Of a DNA stretch of 64,000 nucleotides, positions 17,656 to 26,328 are shown piece after piece; position 1 is the stretch's first letter, and each line of letters starts with the position of its first letter. The notes beneath the pieces were generated by a model that saw nothing but the letters and a program-made list of their open reading frames with translations, was not told the origin of the DNA and made no database searches. Origin of the DNA: Streptomyces sp. BK340 (GTDB lineage: Bacteria > Actinomycetota > Actinomycetes > Streptomycetales > Streptomycetaceae); contig NZ_VISR01000029.1 of assembly GCF_007827595.1 (NCBI RefSeq), positions 97,978-161,977 of the forward strand, read 5' to 3'. The position numbers and the translations under genes were made by a program.

Positions 17656-18291
17656 TTACTTCCCCGCGGCGATGTTCCGTGCCACGTGAGCGGCGCGCTC
17701 GGAGCGCACCTCCGCGACCCTGCCGACGGCGGCGAATTCCGCACTCTCCCGGGCCTTGAGGCGGTCCTCCTCCGACCGCCACCAGGTGATGGCCGTGTAC
17801 GCGCCCGCCCGGGTCAGGGCACGGGCCAGGTCGAGGCGGGCGAGGCCGGTCGCGCCGTGCGCGGCCTCGGCGTACTCCTTGTACGTACGCTCGAACTCCT
17901 CCGCGCCCGCCTCGGTGGTCAGGTGCTCGATGACGATCACCGCGTCGGTGAGGTCTCCCGCCCCGATCCGGAGCACGTTCATGGACGGGTCGGCGGCGAC
18001 GTCGACGAGCTGGTGGAACTCCTTGGCGTGCGACTGGAACACCTCGCTGCGCAGCACCTGCTGGAACGCCTCGGGCTCCCGCCACCAGCCGAGGTTGACA
18101 TAGACGTCGGGGCGCTCGGTGACGCGTACGGCCTGGTGCGCGTGGAAGCCCTCCTGCGCGCGCATCCACTCCACGTGCTCCAGGAACCGGCGCTCGAACC
18201 CCTGTGCGCCTGCGGGGTCCTTGAGGGTGAAGGTGTTGATCACGGTGAAGAGCTTGCTGGGAGACTGCTCCTCAGCGGGCTTGTCGGCCAT
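17656..18291 (-). CDS. ABM-type monooxygenase, two-repeat form (second copy)
   Basis: A 211-residue protein with two ABM-like halves: FTVINTFTLKD plus YVNLGWWREPEAF in the first, VIVIEHLT plus YTAITWWRSEED in the second. It would carry out an oxidation or assist ring closure on the polyketide, as for the gene at 17005, with which it shares architecture but modest sequence similarity. ATG 18291 has AAAGGCG 7 nt upstream; longer in-frame starts reach back through the promoter repeats and are rejected. It has its own three-repeat SARP promoter, and downstream it meets the 19-bp terminator. Confidence 0.88.
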   Translation of the reverse strand: MADKPAEEQSPSKLFTVINTFTLKDPAGAQGFERRFLEHVEWMRAQEGFHAHQAVRVTERPDVYVNLGWWREPEAFQQVLRSEVFQSHAKEFHQLVDVAADPSMNVLRIGAGDLTDAVIVIEHLTTEAGAEEFERTYKEYAEAAHGATGLARLDLARALTRAGAYTAITWWRSEEDRLKARESAEFAAVGRVAEVRSERAAHVARNIAAGK

Positions 18292-18329
18292 GGCTGTCGC
18301 CTTTCGCGGACTGAAGGGTGTGATGGGCG

Positions 18330-18373
18330 AGCATCGCCCGTGAGGTTCAAAGCGTGTTGGAGGGCCGTTGGAC
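18330..18373 (-). promoter_or_regulatory. Predicted three-repeat SARP operator and -10 box
   Basis: Minus-strand heptamers GTCCAAC, CTCCAAC and TTTGAAC (18373-18367, 18362-18356, 18351-18345) follow each other at exactly 11 bp. GATGCT (18335-18330) starts 9 nt after the third. The ABM gene starts 54 nt from the last repeat. This is the clearest site in the cluster. Confidence 0.85.
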
Positions 18374-18402
18374 GGTGAGCGCTCCGCCGGCACCCGTCGG
18401 GC

Positions 18403-19341
18403 TCAGCCGCGGCGCTCTTCCGCGTATGCCTTGGCGTGGCCCAGAGTGGCCCGGGAGTTGGTGCTCAGCGCTCCGCGCACGAACTCCCGCGCCTCGGCGA
18501 CACCGGCCGCCTCGCCGAGGATCTTCGTGATGTTCGCCGTGTTGAGGGTGACGGTGTGCTGGGACGTGGCCAGGACGTCGTCGCCGTCCTCGGCCAGCTC
18601 CCAGTAGCCGGTGTGGAGGGTCATCAGGGCGGGCAGGGTGATCTGTTTGTAGGCGATGCGGCGGTGGGGGAAGCAGACCCGGACCGACTTCGTGGTGTGC
18701 TGCGAGCCGTCCTTGGCGACGGTGTCCATCTCCAGGGTCTGCAGGCCCGGCGTGTCCTCGGTGAGGACGACACGGCCGACGTGCGGCAGGCGGTCGGTCC
18801 ACAGCTGCGCCTCGTTGAGGAAGTCGTAGACGTCCTTCGCCGAGCCGCCGATGCGCACGGTGTCCTCGAAGGAGAACGTGAGCTCGGCCGATTCCGTGAC
18901 GCGCTCGATGTTCTCCTTCAGGGACGCGAGCTCGGAACGGCTGTTGCGGTCCACGGCCTCGTCGATCCAGCGCAGGTTCTCCGGGTCGTCGCCGACGGCC
19001 CGGTAGTCGTGCAGCAGCCGGATCCTGGACTCCTCCCCGGACAGCGGCTCGATGATCCAGGTCCCGCCCATCGCGGCGACCGGCGGGGCCGGGACCTCCT
19101 GCCGGAAGACGATCCGCAGCGCCGCGGGGTCCAGTGTGCGGCGGGAGGTCCAGTTCTTGGCCGTGCCGTTGGCGGTGGCCCAGATCCGGATGCGCTCCTC
19201 GGTCTCGCCGCGCTCGACGTGGTCGACGTACACGCTCGGCGGGAAGATCCGGGGCCAGTTCTCCACCTCGGCTATCAGGCGGTAGACCTCGGCGGCGGGT
19301 GCGCGCACGGTGATCTCGTGCTCGACCTCACGAACGGTCAT
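18403..19341 (-). CDS. Type II polyketide aromatase/cyclase (didomain SRPBCC)
   Basis: A 312-residue protein with two START/Bet v1-like domains (about 1-150 and 155-312), as in ActVII, GrhT and related didomain aromatase/cyclases used with reducing type II synthases. Both halves begin with the same kind of strand (EHEITVRAPAAEVYRLI and FSFEDTVRIGGSAKDVYDFL). It would close and aromatise the first ring after C9 reduction. It follows the ketoreductase gene by 21 nt, so the two consecutive steps are encoded together. A small aromatase would be expected instead if the chain were unreduced. Confidence 0.93.
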   Translation of the reverse strand: MTVREVEHEITVRAPAAEVYRLIAEVENWPRIFPPSVYVDHVERGETEERIRIWATANGTAKNWTSRRTLDPAALRIVFRQEVPAPPVAAMGGTWIIEPLSGEESRIRLLHDYRAVGDDPENLRWIDEAVDRNSRSELASLKENIERVTESAELTFSFEDTVRIGGSAKDVYDFLNEAQLWTDRLPHVGRVVLTEDTPGLQTLEMDTVAKDGSQHTTKSVRVCFPHRRIAYKQITLPALMTLHTGYWELAEDGDDVLATSQHTVTLNTANITKILGEAAGVAEAREFVRGALSTNSRATLGHAKAYAEERRG

Positions 19342-19362
19342 GATGAAGTGATTCCCTTCGGC

Positions 19363-20148
19363 TCAGAAGTTGCCAAGTCCGCCGCAGACGTTCAGCGCCT
19401 GGGAGGTGATGGAGGCGGCGGTGTCGGAGGCGAGGTAGCCGACCAGGCCGGCGACCTCCTCGGGGGTGGAGTAGCGGCCGAGCGGGATCTTCGCCTGGAA
19501 CTTCTCGAGGATCGCCGCCTCGTCCGTGTCGTACGCGGCCGCGTACCCGGCGCGCACCCGCTGGGCCATGGGTGTCTCGACATAGCCGGGGCAGACGGCG
19601 TTGACGGTGATCCCGGTGGGGGCCAGCTCATTGCCGAGTGCCTTGGTGAAGCCCACGACGCCGTGCTTCGACGCGGAGTACGGGGCCCCGAGGACCACGC
19701 CCTGCTTGCCCGCCGTGGACGCGATGTTGATGATCCGGCCCCAGCCGCGCTCCCGTATCCCGCCCTGCTTCAGCACGGCGCGGGTGACCTGGAAGACGCT
19801 GGTGAGGTTGGTGGCGATGACGTCGTCCCACAGCTCGTCCTCGATGTCGGCCGTGACGCCGCCGCCGCTGCGGCCGGCGTTGTTGACCAGCACATCGACG
19901 CGGCCGTGGCGCTCGACGACCGTGCCCACCAAGGCCCGCACACTCTCCGGATCGCGCACGTCCGCGGTGCGGCCGTCGGCGTCGAAGCCCTCCGCCCGCA
20001 GTTCCTTCACCGTGAGCTCCACGGCCTCGGCGCCACGTGCGCAGATGAAGACCTTCAGACCGGCCCGGCCCAGCTCACGCGCCGCCGCAAGGCCGATGCC
20101 GCTGGTCGCCCCGGTGATCAGGGCGACCCTCTGCTCAGTGCCTGTCAT
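19363..20148 (-). CDS. Polyketide C9 ketoreductase (ActIII-like)
   Basis: A 261-residue SDR that is clearly of the actinorhodin ketoreductase class. TGATSGIG occupies residues 12-19, and Asn114, Ser144, Tyr157 and Lys161 form the catalytic tetrad at the same numbering known for ActKR. The Pro-Gly-Gly loop that guides stereochemistry reads SGG here (residues 94-96). The C-terminal ALNVCGGLGNF also matches ActIII. ATG 20148 is selected for its GGGAGGAG site 7 nt upstream. It reduces C9 of the nascent octa- or decaketide before the aromatase acts. Confidence 0.95.
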   Translation of the reverse strand: MTGTEQRVALITGATSGIGLAAARELGRAGLKVFICARGAEAVELTVKELRAEGFDADGRTADVRDPESVRALVGTVVERHGRVDVLVNNAGRSGGGVTADIEDELWDDVIATNLTSVFQVTRAVLKQGGIRERGWGRIINIASTAGKQGVVLGAPYSASKHGVVGFTKALGNELAPTGITVNAVCPGYVETPMAQRVRAGYAAAYDTDEAAILEKFQAKIPLGRYSTPEEVAGLVGYLASDTAASITSQALNVCGGLGNF

Positions 20149-20182
20149 GCTCGTACTCCTCCCGAAGAAATGATCGAGACCG

Positions 20183-20215
20183 AGCATGTCGCGACGCCTT
20201 TGAAACGGGTTCGAG
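20183..20215 (-). promoter_or_regulatory. Predicted SARP operator and -10 box for ketoreductase-aromatase operon
   Basis: Minus-strand CTCGAAC (20215-20209) and TTCAAAG (20204-20198), 11 bp apart, then CATGCT (20188-20183) beginning 9 nt later. The ketoreductase ATG is 50 nt from the last repeat. Confidence 0.8.
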
Positions 20216-20245
20216 GAGCGATGGACGCCCGCCGGTCGACCGGTT

Positions 20246-20278
20246 CTCGAAAGCGCTACGAAGCCGAGCGCCCATCAT
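20246..20278 (+). promoter_or_regulatory. Predicted SARP operator and -10 box for the NTF2-like gene
   Basis: Plus-strand CTCGAAA (20246-20252) and TACGAAG (20257-20263), 11 bp apart, then CATCAT (20273-20278) beginning 9 nt later. It is divergent from the ketoreductase operator, 30 bp away. Confidence 0.7.
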
Positions 20279-20297
20279 CGGTACAGGACAAGCGAGT

Positions 20298-20325
20298 TCA
20301 CCGTGTGCAGATCACCGTGTGCAGA
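20298..20325 (+). repeat. Tandem 14-bp direct repeat in an mRNA leader
   Basis: TCACCGTGTGCAGA is repeated twice without a gap just before the ribosome site of the NTF2-like gene. The second copy ends inside the AGAGAGGA region. Confidence 0.8.
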
Positions 20326-20334
20326 GAGGACCCC

Positions 20335-20778
20335 ATGACCGCGACGGACGAGGCGACCGCAGTCAGCGCCGCCACGCTCTACTACGAAGTCCAGCAGTTC
20401 TATGCGCAGCAGATGCAGCTCCTGGACGACGGCCGGGTCGAGGAGTGGGCCGGGACCTTCACCGAGGACGGCGTGTTCGCCGCCAACGCCCACCCCGAAC
20501 CGGTCGTGGGCCGCGCCGCCATCACCGCGGCGGCGGCACGGGCCACCGAGGAGTACGCCGCCAAGGGGGTACAGCGCAGGCACTGGCTCGGCATGGTCTC
20601 CGTCGAGCCGGTCGACGAGCGGTCGGCCAACGCCCGCTGCTACGCCCTGGTGATCGAGACTCCGCGTGGCGGGCAGGCCGCGATCCGGGTCAGCACGCTG
20701 TGCGTGGACCGGCTGGTCCGCGACGGCGACGGCTGGCTCGTGCAGGACCGCCAGGTCTCCCGCGACGACCTGGCCTGA
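20335..20778 (+). CDS. NTF2/SnoaL-like polyketide cyclase or hydratase
   Basis: A 147-residue single-domain protein with the NTF2-like fold: helix YYEVQQFYAQQMQLLDDG, then EEWAGTFTEDGVF, a GRAAI turn, and strands ending RVSTLCVDRLVRDGDGWLVQDRQVSRDD. SnoaL-like proteins close the last ring in anthracyclines, and related small proteins (ActVI-ORFA-like) help later pyran formation; which of these applies here is unclear. The ATG is well placed behind AGAGAGGA. It stands alone, transcribed away from the ketoreductase operon. Confidence 0.82.
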   Translation: MTATDEATAVSAATLYYEVQQFYAQQMQLLDDGRVEEWAGTFTEDGVFAANAHPEPVVGRAAITAAAARATEEYAAKGVQRRHWLGMVSVEPVDERSANARCYALVIETPRGGQAAIRVSTLCVDRLVRDGDGWLVQDRQVSRDDLA

Positions 20779-20793
20779 GCCACCCCGAACCGG

Positions 20794-20894
20794 CTGCCCC
20801 CGTCCAGGACCCCCGACGGACGGGGGCAGCCATGTGTCCGCCTGCAGCGCCCTGCCCGGCACGGGGCGCTGCGGCAGCAGCGCCCCGTGCCGGG
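20794..20894. terminator. Two hairpins between convergent genes
   Basis: A 12-bp stem (20794-20805 with 20818-20829) and an 18-bp perfect stem with a 4-nt loop (20855-20872 with 20877-20894) separate the NTF2-like gene from the FAD monooxygenase gene. Confidence 0.85.
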
Positions 20895-20895
20895 G

Positions 20896-22512
20896 TCAGG
20901 CGGGCCCGTGTCCCTCCGGCCGGGGCGTCGTCACCCGCCAGCCGAAGGACGTCGCCGCGCGGAGGGCGTCCGGCGTGACACGATCACCGCGCGCGGCCAC
21001 ATAGCCGTCGGGCCGGACCAGGAGCCACCCCTCGCGCCCCACCCCCAGCGCGGAGCGCAGGCCACTGTCCGGGTCGGGCAGGTCGGCTGTGGCGACGCGC
21101 ACCGAGAGCCAGTCCGCTCCGCGTACGGTCTCGGCGGCGTCGGGCGCACCGGCCGTGGAGGGGAAGACCAGCAGGGTCCAGCGGGGATCGCGGAGCGCCT
21201 CGACGAGGGCGGCGCAGCCGGGGGAGCGTCGCGTGTCCTCCTCGGTCATGCGGGTGACCCGCTCACCCGGCCGCGGCAGGCGACCGCCCGGATCTGTCGT
21301 GGTGAGCGGGCTCTGCGGATAGGACAGCTTCAGCCCCGACATCGCGGCCATGATCTTCCGCTCGATACGGCCCTTGAGGGGCGGGGTGTTCCTGACGACC
21401 GCGAAGGCGACCGGCAGCATCACCTCCTGGAGGGCTCCCTTGAGGGCGACAAGGGCGGTGGCCTTCTTGGTGGCGCCGAGCAGGGCCCGGCCGACGGGAA
21501 CGCGTTCCACGGCGTAGCTGTCGAGCAGTTCCTGGTCCGCCTGGCCCCGCACTACCATCGCGAGCTTCCACGCGAGGTTGAAGGCGTCCTGGACGCCGGT
21601 GTTCATGCCCTGGCCCGAAGCGGGACTGTGTACGTGGGCGGCGTCGCCTGCGACGAAGCACCGGCCCACCCGCATCCTCTCGATCATCCGCTGCTGGATC
21701 GTGAACACCGAGACCCAGCTCGGCTCGTGCACCACCGCCCGGACGCCGAAGCCCTTGGCGAGCTTGCGCGAGAACCGCGCGGCGACCTCGGCGGGGTCAC
21801 CGTCGTAGTCCACGTCCACCGTGTCGAGCAGCCGCCACTTGCCGGTCTCCGGGAAGGGCACCGCCATGATCGTGCCGCCTTCGACGTGCAGCCAGTGGAT
21901 GCTGTCGTCGGGGACGTCCATGTCGATGACGGCGTCGGCGATCAGCCAGGTCTCGGTGGAGTCCCCGACCAGGCGCAGCCCCAGGCTCTTGCGGACGTGG
22001 CTGCGGCCACCGTCGCAGCCCACCAGCCAGGGGACCTCGACGGTCTCCTCGTCGCCCCCGGCGTGGTGCAGCGTCGCGGTGACACTACGGTCGTCCTGGC
22101 TGAACGTCCCGAGGCGCACGCCCCATTCGACCTTCACACCGCGTGCGGCCAGGGCGTCGCGGAGGACCTCCTCCGTGCCCGCCTGCTCCAGCAGCGTCGT
22201 CTGCGGATAACGCGTGGGCAGCGCGCTGTAGTCGGCGCCCATCCGGGCCAGCCGGGTGCCGCCCTTGTGCATGCTGAACGCCTGCATGCGCCGGCCACGG
22301 GCCAGCAGCGCGGGGGCCAGGCCCATCTGGTCGTAGATCTCCATCGAGCGGGCGTGTGTGGCGACGGCGCGGCTGGTCGTGGCCGGCCCGTCGGCGGCGT
22401 CGACAAGGCGCACCCGGACGCCCCGGCGGTGGAGCTCGTACGCCGTCGTCAGCCCGACCGGTCCGGCGCCCGCGATCAGTACCTGCGTCGGGCCGTCCGC
22501 TTCGTCACTCAT
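20896..22512 (-). CDS. FAD-dependent aromatic hydroxylase (class A, PgaE/RdmE-like)
   Basis: A 538-residue flavoprotein monooxygenase. GAGPVGLTTAYELHRRG at the N-terminus binds ADP, the middle CDGGRSHVRKSLGL is the DG motif, and CFVAGDAAHVHSPASGQGMN holds the GD motif binding the flavin ribityl. The ~130-residue C-terminal thioredoxin-like domain is that of PgaE/MtmOIV-type enzymes. It would hydroxylate an aromatic polyketide intermediate or do an oxidative ring modification with NAD(P)H and O2. ATG 22512 gives the compact start MSDEADGP. Confidence 0.93.
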   Translation of the reverse strand: MSDEADGPTQVLIAGAGPVGLTTAYELHRRGVRVRLVDAADGPATTSRAVATHARSMEIYDQMGLAPALLARGRRMQAFSMHKGGTRLARMGADYSALPTRYPQTTLLEQAGTEEVLRDALAARGVKVEWGVRLGTFSQDDRSVTATLHHAGGDEETVEVPWLVGCDGGRSHVRKSLGLRLVGDSTETWLIADAVIDMDVPDDSIHWLHVEGGTIMAVPFPETGKWRLLDTVDVDYDGDPAEVAARFSRKLAKGFGVRAVVHEPSWVSVFTIQQRMIERMRVGRCFVAGDAAHVHSPASGQGMNTGVQDAFNLAWKLAMVVRGQADQELLDSYAVERVPVGRALLGATKKATALVALKGALQEVMLPVAFAVVRNTPPLKGRIERKIMAAMSGLKLSYPQSPLTTTDPGGRLPRPGERVTRMTEEDTRRSPGCAALVEALRDPRWTLLVFPSTAGAPDAAETVRGADWLSVRVATADLPDPDSGLRSALGVGREGWLLVRPDGYVAARGDRVTPDALRAATSFGWRVTTPRPEGHGPA

Positions 22513-22558
22513 GCGTTCCCCAGGTCTCTCGCCCTTGTTCCAGTTGCCCCCCTCAGGA

Positions 22559-22576
22559 TTCGCAGGGTGATTGGAG
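22559..22576 (-). promoter_or_regulatory. Possible SARP operator for the FAD monooxygenase gene
   Basis: Minus-strand CTCCAAT (22576-22570) and CTGCGAA (22565-22559) are 11 bp apart and end 47 nt before the start codon. No nAnnnT box lies at the usual 9-nt distance, so support is weaker than at the other sites. Confidence 0.5.
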
Positions 22577-22612
22577 GGTGGATCCAGGGGGGGTCGACGC
22601 GACGGCCCGTCG

Positions 22613-22630
22613 CTCAAGCGGCCTTCGAAC
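22613..22630 (+). promoter_or_regulatory. Possible SARP operator for the acyl-CoA ligase gene
   Basis: Plus-strand CTCAAGC (22613-22619) and TTCGAAC (22624-22630), 11 bp apart, 68 nt before the ATG at 22699. The expected -10 at 9 nt is poor; TTAAGA at 22650 is an alternative. Confidence 0.55.
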
Positions 22631-22698
22631 GGCGCTCGCCGCCCGGCGGTTAAGAAGGGTCGGCCAACCGTTCGCTTCTGTGAGAAGGAGTCCGATTC

Positions 22699-24204
22699 AT
22701 GGTGTCCGCCAGATCAGACCGATCGCTGGACGCGCTGCTGTTCGACGCCGCCGAGGAAGCGCCGGACCGGGCCGCCATCGTCACCGCGGACCGCACCGTC
22801 ACCTTTCGTGAGCTGGACGCGGCCGCGAGCTCGTGTGCGGCGGGGCTGTCCCGGTTCACCGAGCCCGGTGACGTGGTCGCCCTTGTCTCCACGCTCGACC
22901 CGGCGTTCGCGGCCGCGTACTACGGCATCGCGCGCGCCCGGTGCGTCGCCGCGATCGTGAACCCACTGCTGCGCGGTGCCGCCCTGCGGCACGTGCTCAC
23001 CCTGTCCGCGGCCAGGGTGCTGATCTCCACCCCCGAGGTCGCCCAGCGGCTCGGTGAGGACGCCGAGGGCCTGCCCCCGGCCGTGGAGCGGCTGATCGAG
23101 TTCGGCAGCCCCGCCTTCGACGAACTGCTGCGCGCCGACGCAGACGGCCCCGCCGCCAGAGCCCGCAAGGACCACGATCCGGACGACGTGGTGTGCGTCC
23201 AGTTCACCAGCGGGACCACCGGCCCGTCGAAGGGCGTGCAGCTCACGCACCGCAACCTGGTGGTCAACGCCGCCCAGATCGCCGACGCACACGGCCTGGA
23301 CGCCGACTCGAAGATGCTCAACCACCTGCCGAACTTCCACCCGATGCATCTCAACGCGGGCGTGCACGCGGTCGCGGAGCAGATCCTGTGCGCCGCGCCC
23401 GACTCGGCGGTGGCGGTCGAGATGGCCAACCGGCACGGCGCGACCCATTACTACAGCCTGCCCGTGCGACTGATCAGACTGGCCGAGGACCCCCGGCTGC
23501 CCGGTCTGGCGCTGACGACCGTCCGGGGCATCCAGTCCGGCGGCGCGGCCCTGCCGGTGGCCGCCGCGAGCACGCTCTCCGCCCACTTCGGCGTTCCGGT
23601 GGCCCAGGGGTACGGACTGGCCGAGACGTCTCCGCTGACACACTCCGACCGTCTTGACGCTCCGGTGCCGGGTTCTGTCGGGCACGTCGTCGGCGACACC
23701 GAATGCCGGATCGTCGACGTCGACCTCCGGACGACACTGGAGGCGGGCGAGAAGGGCGAGGTTCAGGTCCGGGGCCCGCAGCTGATGAAGGGATACCTCG
23801 GTCTGCCGTCGCCGCTGGACGCCGACGGCTGGTTCTCCACCGGCGACCTCGGCTACCAGGACGAGGAGGGCCGGCTCTTCCTCGTGGATCGGCTCAAGGA
23901 CGTGTTCAAGCACGACAACTGGCTGGTGTCGCCCACGGAGATCGAGCGCGTGCTGGCCCGCCATCCGGCCGTGCGCGAGTGCGTGGTCTTCGACTACCCG
24001 CACGAGCAGAGCGGCGCCGTCGCCCATGCGCTCGTCGTCCTGTCGGACCCTGCCACGCCGGTCGAGGAGGTCGCGGCCTTCGTCAACGGCCAGGTGCCGT
24101 ACTACGAGCGGATCGAGCGCGTCACGGCCGTGGAGGCCATCCCGCGTTCGCCCAACGGGAAGATCGTACGGCGCGACCTCCGCGAGGCCGCGCTGCGCGC
24201 CTGA
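22699..24204 (+). CDS. Acyl-CoA synthetase/AMP ligase
   Basis: A 501-residue adenylate-forming ligase. FTSGTTGPSKG near residue 170 is the P-loop, YGLAETSP near 310 the A5 motif, STGDLGY near 385, and PNGKIVRRDL with the catalytic Lys lies at the C-terminus. It has a GAAGGAG site 8 nt before the ATG. It resembles acyl-CoA ligases more than the enzyme at 7634 and has no carrier gene beside it. It may activate a carboxylic acid for the starter or for a side-chain ester; the substrate is not predictable by eye. Confidence 0.88.
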   Translation: MVSARSDRSLDALLFDAAEEAPDRAAIVTADRTVTFRELDAAASSCAAGLSRFTEPGDVVALVSTLDPAFAAAYYGIARARCVAAIVNPLLRGAALRHVLTLSAARVLISTPEVAQRLGEDAEGLPPAVERLIEFGSPAFDELLRADADGPAARARKDHDPDDVVCVQFTSGTTGPSKGVQLTHRNLVVNAAQIADAHGLDADSKMLNHLPNFHPMHLNAGVHAVAEQILCAAPDSAVAVEMANRHGATHYYSLPVRLIRLAEDPRLPGLALTTVRGIQSGGAALPVAAASTLSAHFGVPVAQGYGLAETSPLTHSDRLDAPVPGSVGHVVGDTECRIVDVDLRTTLEAGEKGEVQVRGPQLMKGYLGLPSPLDADGWFSTGDLGYQDEEGRLFLVDRLKDVFKHDNWLVSPTEIERVLARHPAVRECVVFDYPHEQSGAVAHALVVLSDPATPVEEVAAFVNGQVPYYERIERVTAVEAIPRSPNGKIVRRDLREAALRA

Positions 24205-24215
24205 GGCACACGGCA

Positions 24216-24254
24216 GCGGCCCGCCCCCGGATCTCTCCGTCAGGGGCGGGCCGC
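24216..24254. terminator. Bidirectional terminator
   Basis: A 12-bp perfect GC stem (24216-24227 with 24243-24254) between the convergent ligase and cyclase genes. Confidence 0.8.
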
Positions 24255-24268
24255 CGCCGCGGTCGGCC

Positions 24269-25039
24269 TCAGTCCTCGATCATCGCGACGGCACGGGTCC
24301 AGCCCGCCCCCGCACCGACGATCTTGATGGGGAAGCAGGACACGGTGAAACCGAAACTCGGCAGCGCGTCGAGATTCGCCAGCCGTTCGATCTGGCAGTA
24401 CTCGCGCTCCCGGCCCGCGAAGTGGGCGGGCCACAGCACCCCGCGGTCCCCGCCGGCCTGATAGCGCTCGATCATGTTGGTGAACGGCGCGTCCAGGCTG
24501 AAGGCGTCGGTGCCGATGACCCGCACGCCCATGTCGAGGAGAAGGTGCACGGCCGAGCGGTCGAGCCCGACGAAGTCGGTGAAGTACTTCGGGGTACCCA
24601 CAAGCTCCGAGGCGCCCGTCTTCAGCAGCACGATGTCGAGTGCGCTGGGCGTGTAGCCGATGGAGGCCAGCTCCTTCTCCACGTACGAGGCGTCCACCGC
24701 ACCCGGCTCCAGGCCGGTCAGGTCCAGGACGACGCCCGGGTTGTGGAACCACTCCAGCGGCATCTCGTCGATGTGGCGCGGCGCCCCGTCGGGCCCCTTC
24801 GACCCGTAGTGGGACGGCGCGTCGATATGCGTCCCGGTGTGCGTGGTCAGGCTCAGGGTGTCGATGGAGAGCAGCTCGCCGTCGGGCAGCACCGACGGGT
24901 CGAAGTCGATGCCGAAGTGCTCGCGCATCTCCTCGCTCATGTGCACGGCGCCCTCGGCCGGGGTCATGACCGTGTGGGAGATCGGCTCGGGCTCCCAGCC
25001 GGCCGCGTCGACCGGTGAGGAAAGATCGATCAAGCGCAT
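24269..25039 (-). CDS. PF04199-type cyclase (kynurenine formamidase-like fold)
   Basis: A 256-residue protein of the cyclase/metal-dependent hydrolase family. HTGTHIDAPSHY near residue 68 supplies the metal-binding His and Asp that define the family, and GTDAFSLD near 178 is also typical. Members of this family act as cyclases in type II clusters (OxyN/MtmX are examples from memory), while others are formamidases or lactonases. It is the last gene of the leftward run SDR-FAD monooxygenase-cyclase, 35 nt after the FAD gene. A role in closing a late ring or lactone is reasonable but inferred. Confidence 0.82.
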   Translation of the reverse strand: MRLIDLSSPVDAAGWEPEPISHTVMTPAEGAVHMSEEMREHFGIDFDPSVLPDGELLSIDTLSLTTHTGTHIDAPSHYGSKGPDGAPRHIDEMPLEWFHNPGVVLDLTGLEPGAVDASYVEKELASIGYTPSALDIVLLKTGASELVGTPKYFTDFVGLDRSAVHLLLDMGVRVIGTDAFSLDAPFTNMIERYQAGGDRGVLWPAHFAGREREYCQIERLANLDALPSFGFTVSCFPIKIVGAGAGWTRAVAMIED

Positions 25040-25074
25040 TCTGACTCCTTCGGTCAGTCGGATCGGGGGATGGG

Positions 25075-26322
25075 TCAGTCGGTCGTGAAGAGGTCGGTCC
25101 GCACCCGTACCGGCGTGGGGCCGTAGGCGATCCGGCGGGTGATCTTCATGCCGATGGGGGTCTTGGTGATGAGCTTGCCGATCAGCGGCCGCAGCACGGC
25201 CGCGGGACCGCTGCCCTGCGCGAACATCCCCTTGGCCTGCATCACCTGCATCCGCATCACCGTGTCGATGTCGCCACGGCGAGCGTCCTCGTAGCGCCGG
25301 AGGAAGCCTGCGTCGGCGGTGCCCTCGCGCAGCGACTCCATGAGGACGGGGTGCAGGAGCGCCGCGTCCTGGAGGGCGAGGTTGATGCCCTGGGCGCCGA
25401 GCGGGCTGTGGGTGTGGGCGCTGTCACCGGCGAGAACAAGCCCGTCGCGCACCCAGCTCTTCGCCGCACCCGCGAAAACGTCCAGGAGCGTGAGGTCGTG
25501 CAGGCTGGTGAGCCCGGAGCGGATCAGACCGGCGTAGGGCGGGACCGCTCTGGCGATCTCCTCCCGCACGTGCTCGATGCCGTGCTTCGCGACCTCCCGG
25601 TAGCCCTTGTGGGGAAGGGTCCAGCCGATCTGCACACTGCCGGGCCAGGAGTGGTAGACGATGACCGGGCTGCCTTCGTAGCGGAAGATCTGCACATCCG
25701 GATCGCGGTCCGTGGGCGGCGGAGCGGGGAGTTTGAACCACAGGACGTCGAAGTCGAAGACGTCGTTCCGCTCGTGTTCGATGTCGGCCAGCCGCCGGAT
25801 CTTCGAGTAGCGGCCGTCCGCGCCGATCACACAGTGGGAGTGGACGGTGAACTCGCCCTCGGGGCCCTTGGCCACGATCCCCCTGACCGCTCCGCCCTCC
25901 TCCAGCAGCGCGCTGGCCTTGCCCCCGGCGAGCAGGGTGAAGCCCTCGTATGCACGGCACCGGTCAAGGAGCTCGCTGAGCAGATGCCGCTGGGGAATGC
26001 TCAGGAGGTAGTTGTACGGCTCCGGGAGCTTGCGGTAGTCGATGTCGAGCTGGGTACGGTCGCCCTCGACCAACCGGAACTTGGAGTGCCGGAAACACCC
26101 CCGGTTCTGGGCGCCGTCCAGAACCCCGAGCTGGTCGAGCAGCAGCAGCCCACCGGGCTGGAGTATCTCGCCGCGGTACTCGCGTTCGAGGGAAAGGGAC
26201 CGCTCGGCGACCAGCACGCGGGCGCCCGAGCGCAGCAGCATGAGCGCCAGGGCGAGCCCGGCGGGGCCGCCTCCCACGATGCAGAAGTCCGTCTTGATCT
26301 CGTTCAACTCAGTCTCCCCCAC
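25075..26322 (-). CDS. FAD-dependent monooxygenase/halogenase-like oxidase
   Basis: A 415-residue class A flavoprotein with FCIVGGGPAGLALALMLLRSG for ADP binding, VIGADGRYSKIR as the DG motif and LVLAGDSAHTHSPLGAQGIN as the GD motif. It lacks the C-terminal thioredoxin-like domain of the enzyme at 20896 and has no WxWxIP halogenase motif, so hydroxylation or oxidation is more likely than halogenation. The frame begins with GTG at 26322; a TTG at 26307 follows GGGGGAG and is an equally good start. It begins 6 nt after the SDR stop. Confidence 0.9.
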   Translation of the reverse strand: MGETELNEIKTDFCIVGGGPAGLALALMLLRSGARVLVAERSLSLEREYRGEILQPGGLLLLDQLGVLDGAQNRGCFRHSKFRLVEGDRTQLDIDYRKLPEPYNYLLSIPQRHLLSELLDRCRAYEGFTLLAGGKASALLEEGGAVRGIVAKGPEGEFTVHSHCVIGADGRYSKIRRLADIEHERNDVFDFDVLWFKLPAPPPTDRDPDVQIFRYEGSPVIVYHSWPGSVQIGWTLPHKGYREVAKHGIEHVREEIARAVPPYAGLIRSGLTSLHDLTLLDVFAGAAKSWVRDGLVLAGDSAHTHSPLGAQGINLALQDAALLHPVLMESLREGTADAGFLRRYEDARRGDIDTVMRMQVMQAKGMFAQGSGPAAVLRPLIGKLITKTPIGMKITRRIAYGPTPVRVRTDLFTTD

Positions 26323-26328
26323 CGCGCC

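Noticed and set aside
17005..18291. Idea that the two convergent ABM genes are one inverted duplication
   Set aside because: They share fold and LTWW/ITWW-type motifs but not DNA-level identity, apart from the terminator stem between them.
22581..22587. Possible third heptamer next to the operator at 22559
   Set aside because: TGGATCC departs too far from the consensus of the other sites.
25075..26322. Flavin-dependent halogenase
   Set aside because: No WxWxIP motif is present; the sequence fits a class A monooxygenase.
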